A stretch of DNA of 64,000 nt from Oceanicola sp. Its GTDB lineage: Bacteria; Pseudomonadota; Alphaproteobacteria; Rhodobacterales; Rhodobacteraceae. The stretch spans positions 1 to 64,000 of the forward strand of contig JAKVBK010000008.1 in NCBI GenBank assembly GCA_022447275.1, written 5' to 3'. The notes beneath the pieces are model-generated. The model was not told where the DNA came from. It saw only the letters and a list, made by a program, of their open reading frames with translations, and made no database searches. Each line of letters begins with the position of its first letter. Position 1 is the first letter of the stretch. Shown here in pieces: positions 56,709-64,000 of this stretch. Made by a program: the position numbers and the translations under genes.

Positions 56709-57413
56709 ATGGCACAGACGACCAAAAGCGACCGGTTGCGCGTTCAGAACAAGGTGTTCCAGCAGATGGAGCGCCGCAGCGGGCGCCGTCAACAGCGCCC
56801 GACCGAATGGGTGCTCAACGGCGAATTGTTCATGAACTGCTCCTGCACCGTCTTTTGCCCCTGCGTGGTGAGCCTCGGCAAACATCCCCCGACAGAAGGC
56901 TACTGCCAAACCTGGATGGCCATCAGCGTGGACGATGGCCATTTCGAGGGAGAGCCGCTCGACGGGATTACGATCGGCCTGCTGATCGACATCCCCGGCA
57001 AGATGGCCGATGGCGGCTGGAAGGTGGCCGTCTATATCGACGACAGTGCCAGCCAGAAGGCCTATAACGGGCTGCTCCAAATCCTGTCCGGGGCGGCGGG
57101 CGGCACCACCGGCGTGTTCCACTATCTCGTGTCCGATATTATCGGTGCCGAGCGGGAGCGTGTGATCATCGAAAAAGATGGGCCGCGCCGCAGGGTCATG
57201 ATCGGGCGCAAGGTGCAGGGCGAGATCGAGTTGATCCCGGGTCTGACGCCGGACGAGCCGGTCTCGATCCAGAACTCGACCTATTGGATGGGCCCTGTTG
57301 TCTATGCTGCGAAAGGTTTGCGCAGCAAGGTGCGCGACTATGGCCGCGTGTGGGATTTTGGCGGCAAATCTGCTGATATCACGCCAATCAACTGGAAAGG
57401 CCCGCACCGTTAA
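56709..57413 (+). CDS. DUF1326 domain-containing protein
   Basis: A 234-residue soluble protein with no signal peptide. A dense cysteine motif, FMNCSCTVFCPCVV (about residues 41-54), precedes a beta-rich domain with WKVAVYIDDSASQKAYNGLL and TGVFHYLVSDIIGA. The CxC-x3-CxC pattern looks like a metal or metal-cluster site. It forms a conserved pair with DUF2182; the shared process is unknown. GGAAGGAAG lies upstream. Confidence 0.85.
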   Translation: MAQTTKSDRLRVQNKVFQQMERRSGRRQQRPTEWVLNGELFMNCSCTVFCPCVVSLGKHPPTEGYCQTWMAISVDDGHFEGEPLDGITIGLLIDIPGKMADGGWKVAVYIDDSASQKAYNGLLQILSGAAGGTTGVFHYLVSDIIGAERERVIIEKDGPRRRVMIGRKVQGEIELIPGLTPDEPVSIQNSTYWMGPVVYAAKGLRSKVRDYGRVWDFGGKSADITPINWKGPHR

Positions 57414-57653
57414 GCGGGCAGGCGGGCCGTATACAGGTGTGCGCTTGTGGAATGGTCGCGCAAGCGCCGTCCACTTGCCTTTGCGTCAGGCGCGAGCCTG
57501 TGTGCGCGGCGCAGTCAAAACCTGCCGATTTTCATGCACCGATCGACTAAAAAAGGGGCAGCCCCCCTTGCACTTGTCGGCATTTTGAACGACCGCTAGG
57601 GGCGCGCCGAGGGTTGGGGCCCTCACTGAAACCATAAGATACCTATACCGGCC

Positions 57654-58880
57654 ATGCATCTGGATCTGGACTTCATTCGCTCGCAATTTCCTGCCTTTCA
57701 GGCGCCCGATCTGCGAGATCAGGTGTTTTTTGAGAATGCAGGGGGCTCTTATGCCTGTCGGCAGGTGATCTGGCGGCTGAGCCGGTTTTACCGCGAGCGC
57801 AAGGTGCAGCCCTATGCGCCTTATCGCGCCTCCGAGATGGGCGGCGCTGAGATGACGGAGGCGCGCAACCGTCTGTCCCTGATGATGGGGGTGCAGCCAG
57901 ATGAGCTGGTAATGGGCCCCTCCACCACGGCCAATGTCCATGTCATGGCGCAGGCTGTACGCCGCTGGCTGTCGCCCGGCGATGCCATCGTCGTGACAAA
58001 TCAGGATCACGAAGCCAATACCGGAGCGTGGCGCCGCCTTGTGGCCGATGGGATCGAAGTGCGGGAATGGGCGATCAACCCTCTGACCGGCAGCCTTGAG
58101 GGCGAAACGCTCGATCCTTTGCTCGAAGATGGCCGCGTCAAGCTGGTGTGCTTCCCCCACTGCTCGAATGTCATCGGTGAAATCAACAACGTGAATCGGC
58201 TGGTCTGGCGCATTCACCGGGCTGGGGCCTTCGCGTGCGTGGACGGTGTGTCTTACGCGCCGCATGGTGTGCCTGACGTGGGCCGTTTGAACGCCGATAT
58301 CTACATGTTCTCGGCCTACAAGACCTATGGCCCACACCAAGGCCTGATGATCGTGCGGCGGCGTCTGGCGGATCTCTTGCCCAACGAGGGGCACGTGTTC
58401 AACGACGGGCCGGCGGCAATGAAGTTCAATCCGGCCGGGGCGGATCACGCCCAAGTGGCGGCCTGCGCGGGCATTGCGGACTACATTGATGCGGTACACA
58501 GCCGCCATTCCGTTGCCGGGCGCGATGCCACTGCGCGGGCGGCTTTCGTCCATGACCTGTTCCGCGATGCGGAAGTCAGCCTGCTTCAGCCATTGCTTGA
58601 TTTTGCCGAGGCCGACGAGCGTGTCCGGATGCTGGGCCCCACGCAGGCGCGCGAGCGGGCCCCGACCGTGAGCCTTGTGCACGCGCGTCCTGGTGTGGAT
58701 CTGGCGAAAGAGCTGGCAGAGCATGGGGTCATGTGCGGCGGTGGCGATTTTTACGCCCCAAGGCCTCTGCGCGCGCTGGGGGTTGATCCCGAGCACGGGG
58801 TGCTGCGCCTCAGTTTCGTGCACTATACCTCTGCCGAGGACATTGACCGCCTGATTGAAGCGCTAGATCGCGTTTTGTAA
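57654..58880 (+). CDS. aminotransferase class V (cysteine desulfurase-like)
   Basis: A 408-residue PLP enzyme of the NifS/class V type. The PLP lysine is in MFSAYKTYGPHQG, the cofactor-binding His in TNQDHEANTG and the Asp in FACVDGVSYAPHG. The pattern differs from IscS/SufS housekeeping desulfurases (no clear catalytic Cys loop near the C-terminus), so it may act on another amino compound. Downstream by 62 bases is the photolyase gene, in the same direction. Confidence 0.85.
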   Translation: MHLDLDFIRSQFPAFQAPDLRDQVFFENAGGSYACRQVIWRLSRFYRERKVQPYAPYRASEMGGAEMTEARNRLSLMMGVQPDELVMGPSTTANVHVMAQAVRRWLSPGDAIVVTNQDHEANTGAWRRLVADGIEVREWAINPLTGSLEGETLDPLLEDGRVKLVCFPHCSNVIGEINNVNRLVWRIHRAGAFACVDGVSYAPHGVPDVGRLNADIYMFSAYKTYGPHQGLMIVRRRLADLLPNEGHVFNDGPAAMKFNPAGADHAQVAACAGIADYIDAVHSRHSVAGRDATARAAFVHDLFRDAEVSLLQPLLDFAEADERVRMLGPTQARERAPTVSLVHARPGVDLAKELAEHGVMCGGGDFYAPRPLRALGVDPEHGVLRLSFVHYTSAEDIDRLIEALDRVL

Positions 58881-58942
58881 CGCCGCGCTGGCCACCGGGT
58901 CTTGATCCCTGCACCCGGCGCGGCCCTGTGAAAGGCGCGCCC

Positions 58943-60382
58943 ATGTCCAGCGATCCCAAAGCCGTTCTGTTCTGGTTCCGCCGTGATCTGCGGCTCAGCG
59001 ATCACCCCGGCTTGTCGGCGGCATTCGCCTCTGCCTTGGCCCAGGGGGCGGCGCTGATCCCCGTGGCCATTCTGGACCCCGAGACCGAAGCCTTGGGAGC
59101 AGCGCCCGCATGGCGCCTTGGTCAGAGCCTTGGGGCCTTGCAGGCAGATCTGGAAGCGCGCGGCGCAAAACTGATCCTGCGCCGGGGCGATGCGCAGACG
59201 GTCTTGCAGGATTTGGCCGCAGAGACCGGCGCGCGCGAGGTGCATTGGCAGCGGCTTTATGATCCCGCCGCCATCTCACGCGACAGCGCTGTGAAGGCCC
59301 AACTTTCGGCCCAGGGGCTGGCCGCCCATAGCCATGCAGGCCATCTGCTTCATGAACCCTGGACCGTCGAGACCAAAACTGGCGGCATGTACCGGGTCTA
59401 TACGCCCTATTGGAACGCCGTGAAGGGCCGCGATGTGGCCGCACCAGTCGCGCTGCCAGAGGGGGCGTGGCCCGAGCCCGCACACTGGCCCGAATCCGAT
59501 GATCTGGCCCAGTGGGGGCTGGGCGCGCGCATGCAGCGCGGGGCCGATATCGTGTCCCGTCACGTGCGCGTGGGCCAGCAGGCGGCCTTGGATCGGCTCC
59601 ATGATTTTGCCGAGCGCTGGATTGGCGACTATGTGGCCAATCGCGACCGGCCCGCCGTTCCCGGCACCTCGGAGCTCTCCGCCCATCTCAGCCTTGGCGA
59701 GATCGGCGTGCGCACGGCTTGGGCCGTGGGCATGGCCGCGCTAGAACAGGGCCGAAACGGCGCTGAGACTTTCCTGAAAGAACTGGTCTGGCGCGAATTT
59801 GCCTATCACCTCATGTATCACACGCCCCATCTGACCAGTGGCAACTGGCGTCCGGAATGGGATGCCTTCCCCTGGTCCACCGATGAGGATGATCCCGCTG
59901 TTCTGGCCTGGAAGCAGGGGCGCACTGGCATTCCCTTTGTGGATGCGGCGATGCGCCAGATGTATGTCACCGGCACGATGCACAATCGCGGCCGCATGAT
60001 CGTGGCCTCCTGGCTGACAAAGCACATGATGACCCATTGGAAGATCGGGATGCGTTGGTTTGAGAGCTGCCTCGTGGATTGGGATCCGGCCTCCAATGCG
60101 ATGGGATGGCAGTGGTCGGCGGGCTCAGGGCCCGATGCCACGCCCTATTTCCGCGTGTTCAACCCGGTCACACAGCTTGCCAAGTTTGATCCGAACGGGG
60201 CCTATGCAGACCAGTGGATTGCCGAGGGCAAGGGCAACCCTTCCGAGACCGCATTGAGCTTTTTTGAGGCTGTGCCGCGCAGTTGGGGTCTGTCGCCGGA
60301 TATGGCGTATCCACGGCCCAGAATCACGCCTGAGGCAGGGCGCGCAAGGGCGCTTGAAGCCTATAAGGCCCGCAGCTTTTAA
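58943..60382 (+). CDS. phrB: deoxyribodipyrimidine photolyase
   Basis: A 479-residue DNA repair enzyme that splits cyclobutane pyrimidine dimers using light. An N-terminal antenna domain (1-130, FWFRRDLRLSDHPGLSAA) is followed by the FAD domain with FLKELVWREFAYHLMYH, GRTGIPFVDAAMRQMYVTG and the tryptophan-containing NAMGWQWSAGSGPDATPYFR. The ATG at 58943 is preceded by AAAGG; a GTG at 58928 would add five residues. Confidence 0.94.
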   Translation: MSSDPKAVLFWFRRDLRLSDHPGLSAAFASALAQGAALIPVAILDPETEALGAAPAWRLGQSLGALQADLEARGAKLILRRGDAQTVLQDLAAETGAREVHWQRLYDPAAISRDSAVKAQLSAQGLAAHSHAGHLLHEPWTVETKTGGMYRVYTPYWNAVKGRDVAAPVALPEGAWPEPAHWPESDDLAQWGLGARMQRGADIVSRHVRVGQQAALDRLHDFAERWIGDYVANRDRPAVPGTSELSAHLSLGEIGVRTAWAVGMAALEQGRNGAETFLKELVWREFAYHLMYHTPHLTSGNWRPEWDAFPWSTDEDDPAVLAWKQGRTGIPFVDAAMRQMYVTGTMHNRGRMIVASWLTKHMMTHWKIGMRWFESCLVDWDPASNAMGWQWSAGSGPDATPYFRVFNPVTQLAKFDPNGAYADQWIAEGKGNPSETALSFFEAVPRSWGLSPDMAYPRPRITPEAGRARALEAYKARSF

Positions 60383-60441
60383 GGCCTACGGTTAGCGGTA
60401 ATTAGCGCGCGCGGCGGGGCCTTACCGGCCGCTCTAAGCGC

Positions 60442-61392
60442 TCAATGGCCCCGTGCGTGAAAGATGAAGCCCAGAAAGTTCAGCAGGATTTGCGCCGCGA
60501 GAATGGCGGTGCTGCCCGTCTGATCATAATCTGGGGCCACCTCGACGAGATCGATCCCGATGATCTCATGGGAGCGGGCCACTTCCTGCAGCATCTCGAG
60601 CACATCGTAATAGAGAAATCCACCATGGCTGGGGGTGCCGGTTCCCGGCGCGATGGAGGGGCAGAACGCATCGATATCGATCGTCACATAGAGCGGGACG
60701 CCAGCGGGGATGCGACCCGCAACGCCCTTGGGCCCAAGGGCGCGGGCTTGCCGTACCGACAAGATGTCCGAGCCCATGCGCCGCGCGTCTTCATAGCCCT
60801 CGCGCGCGGTGGATGACACGTTGCGGATGCCCACCTGCGTGAGCCCGCTCACATGGGGCTGCTCGGCGGCCCTGCGCATGGGGTTGCCGTGCCCGTGGCG
60901 CACGCCGTGTCGGGTGTCGACGAAATCCAGATGGGCATCTATCTGGAGCAAATGGAACGGCGTGTGCCCTTCAAAGGCGCGAATGACCGGAATGTTGATC
61001 GAGTGATCGCCGCCGATCGTGACGGGCAAGGCTTTGGCCGCCAGTGCCGCGCGCACGGCCTGTTCGATATTGGCGTGGCTCTTTTCGGTGTCCGTATGCA
61101 CGATATCTGCATCACCCATATCCACGATGCGCACAGAGCCAGGCAGGTAGGTGGCGTCATCCTCGTGGTCATAGGCGCCGGCATGGCCAAAGGTAAACAA
61201 GGTAGAGGCCTCGCGCACGGCCCGCGGCCCGAAGCGCGCGCCCGCCCGCCACTGGGTGCCCGCATCAAACGGGGCCCCAATAATGGCCACATCGGCCTGC
61301 AGCGCAGACCAATCGGGCTGGTAGGGACGTTTGCCGAACGTGGAAATGCCCACAAAAGGCAAATCGAGGCGGCCGCTGTCATAGCTGTTCAT
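60442..61392 (-). CDS. speB: agmatinase/ureohydrolase family enzyme
   Basis: A 316-residue ureohydrolase. The two-manganese site is complete: H in TIGGDHSIN, D-H-D in QIDAHLDFVD and D-D in TIDIDAFCPSIAPGTGTPS. Sequence is closest to agmatinase or guanidinobutyrase-like members, which split off urea from agmatine or related guanidino compounds. It stands alone on the minus strand and is divergent from guaB. Confidence 0.85.
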   Translation of the reverse strand: MNSYDSGRLDLPFVGISTFGKRPYQPDWSALQADVAIIGAPFDAGTQWRAGARFGPRAVREASTLFTFGHAGAYDHEDDATYLPGSVRIVDMGDADIVHTDTEKSHANIEQAVRAALAAKALPVTIGGDHSINIPVIRAFEGHTPFHLLQIDAHLDFVDTRHGVRHGHGNPMRRAAEQPHVSGLTQVGIRNVSSTAREGYEDARRMGSDILSVRQARALGPKGVAGRIPAGVPLYVTIDIDAFCPSIAPGTGTPSHGGFLYYDVLEMLQEVARSHEIIGIDLVEVAPDYDQTGSTAILAAQILLNFLGFIFHARGH

Positions 61393-61496
61393 CCCCCCAC
61401 AGGAAACCGCCTTGGCCCGGCTTTCAAGCCTAAACCGCGCGAAGAGAGCCTGCTGCGGGCTGCAAACGCGTGCGCTCAGCGGCGCTTAGAATTTAA

Positions 61497-63059
<1,563 letters not shown>

Positions 63060-63066
63060 TCAGTCC

Positions 63067-63092
63067 GCGCTTGGGGGGCGTTCCCCAAGCGC
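63067..63092 (+). terminator. hairpin after guaB
   Basis: Perfect 10-base stem (GCGCTTGGGG and its complement) with a 6-base loop starting 8 bases past the guaB stop. There is no T run, so its efficiency as terminator is uncertain. Confidence 0.6.
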
Positions 63093-63189
63093 CCCATACC
63101 CATGCTCGCCAAATGTCGGAAAATCGCACTGGCTCCCTCGCAACGCGCTTCCTATAGTCGGGGCCTAGCGCTTTGGGATAAAGCTGACC

Positions 63190-64000
63190 ATGGGCGAAAC
63201 CACGATAGAGCTGCATTGGACCATCCAAGAGGGTGCGCCGGCGATTGAAGCGCCCGTCCCGGAGGTGGTTTCAGGCGGACGCGTGCTGGATGTGGACACA
63301 GCAGGCAGACTGCTCCGTATCGTCGTGCAAATGTTCCCCGTGGTGCTCAGGGCGCTCCAACCGGAAAGAGTGCAGCTTCATGGGGCGCAGGAAGCTGCCG
63401 ATGGTCCGGTCGTCCCGATCGGTCGGCCTGTGGCTGTGATCTTGCGCCCTGATGAAGCCAAGCCATCGCCTGCCAGCCGCTTTGTGATGTCAAACGGACG
63501 GTCGCGGGGTGGGGGGCGCATTATCGAAGGCATGGCCTGTTTTGGTCCCGAAACTCGGATCGCCACGCCGGAGGGCGCGCGCCCTGTTGCGGCGCTGCGC
63601 GCAGGCGACGGCGTGTTGACCCGTGACAATGGTATTCAACCAGTTCTTTGGGTCGGTTCAACCCATGTCGACCCTGACGATTTTGCGCAGTTTGATCGGC
63701 TCGCGCCCGTGATCATACCGTCCGGAGCACTGGGGCCGGGCCAGCCAGCGCGTCGGTTAACGGTTTCTCCCAATCACCGAATGCTGATCGCGGACAATGC
63801 GGCCGCGCTGCATTTTGGGGAACGCGAAGTTCTTGTGCGCGCGGACGATCTCATTTCGCTGGACAAGGCGCACGCCGCCCCTCTGCAAGCTCTGGACTGG
63901 TATCAGCTTTTGCTGCCCCAACATGAAATCATTCTGGCCGAAGGGGCTTGGTGCGAAAGTCTTCAGCCTGCCCCAGAGCAGCTTTTGATGTTTTCCAAGA
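63190..64000 (+). CDS. Hint-domain protein, cut by the window end
   Basis: An open frame from ATG 63190 to the end (270 codons, no stop in the window). The Hint module starts at about residue 115 with GMACFGPETRIATPEGARPV, including the Cys expected at the start of a cleaving Hint domain, followed by LRAGDGVLTRDNGIQPVLWV and LTVSPNHRMLIAD. It resembles the Hint protein at 47203-48219 in layout (about 100 residues of unrelated N-terminal sequence, then Hint). Function unknown; length cannot be judged. Confidence 0.8.
   Translation, partial: MGETTIELHWTIQEGAPAIEAPVPEVVSGGRVLDVDTAGRLLRIVVQMFPVVLRALQPERVQLHGAQEAADGPVVPIGRPVAVILRPDEAKPSPASRFVMSNGRSRGGGRIIEGMACFGPETRIATPEGARPVAALRAGDGVLTRDNGIQPVLWVGSTHVDPDDFAQFDRLAPVIIPSGALGPGQPARRLTVSPNHRMLIADNAAALHFGEREVLVRADDLISLDKAHAAPLQALDWYQLLLPQHEIILAEGAWCESLQPAPEQLLMFSK

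Noticed and set aside
57549-57569. A hairpin (AAGGGG, 5-base loop, CCCCTT) as terminator after the DUF1326 gene
   Set aside because: The A/T run is on the wrong side for plus-strand termination, and no minus-strand gene ends there; the stem is only six bases.
57486-58823. A 445-codon minus-strand open frame opposite the class V aminotransferase
   Set aside because: The plus strand shows the PLP site and a complete protein; the reverse frame is compositionally odd and unsupported.

Overview
The window is chromosomal DNA from an alphaproteobacterium of the Roseobacter group (Rhodobacterales). Supporting evidence: high GC content, a circularly permuted ssrA gene encoding the tag ANDNKAPVALAA, a lipoylated PdhB, DUF4169/RHH and SspB genes of alphaproteobacterial type, Hint-domain proteins, and Tpa/Xsc/TauR taurine genes. 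I see no insertion sequence, prophage, CRISPR array, rRNA or tRNA gene.

Layout. 1-506: low-complexity edge with a 17-base G run. 0.5-9.6 kb: core metabolism (cysE; pdhA-pdhB-pdhC and an FtsB-like gene; pgk-fba; a cytosolic and an exported cyclophilin). 9.9-14.2 kb: mixed enzymes (LbH acetyltransferase, DUF3179, class C26 peptidase, D-lyxose isomerase family, SDR). 14.6-17.6 kb: pntAB transhydrogenase with a clear terminator. 17.9-28.7 kb: the most notable region, a putative s-triazine/cyanuric acid to ammonia pathway. It holds a biuret amidohydrolase (BiuH), a second isochorismatase-like hydrolase, a cupin, an SsuABC/TauABC-type transporter, a metal-dependent amidohydrolase, a cyanuric acid amidohydrolase (AtzD family), a divergent LysR regulator with a T-N11-A operator, an allophanate hydrolase (AtzF) and an FAH-family enzyme. 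28.7-34.5 kb: taurine dissimilation (tpa, tauR, xsc) with TauR-like direct repeats upstream of each gene. 35.1-46.2 kb: a DenD-like dehydrogenase, then alpha/beta-glucoside use: aglR-bgl-glk diverging from aglEFGAK. 46.4-55.7 kb: aldolase, Hint protein, SDR, orphan FbpC-type ATPase, DUF4169/RHH pair, panB, fumC, sspB, DUF1194 and ssrA. 55.3-64.0 kb: DUF4345, the DUF2182/DUF1326 pair, a class V aminotransferase, photolyase, agmatinase family, guaB and a Hint protein cut by the window end.

How the genes work together. In the triazine region the ABC transporter would import a nitrogen-rich compound. The amidohydrolase could deaminate it to cyanuric acid, AtzD would open the ring to carboxybiuret (which decarboxylates to biuret), BiuH would give allophanate, and AtzF would release the remaining nitrogen as ammonia. 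Taurine would be transaminated by Tpa and desulfonated by Xsc under TauR. Glucosides would enter through AglEFGK, be split by AglA or the GH1 enzyme, and be phosphorylated by Glk. The pathway assignments rest on family motifs and gene context read by eye; no database search was run.
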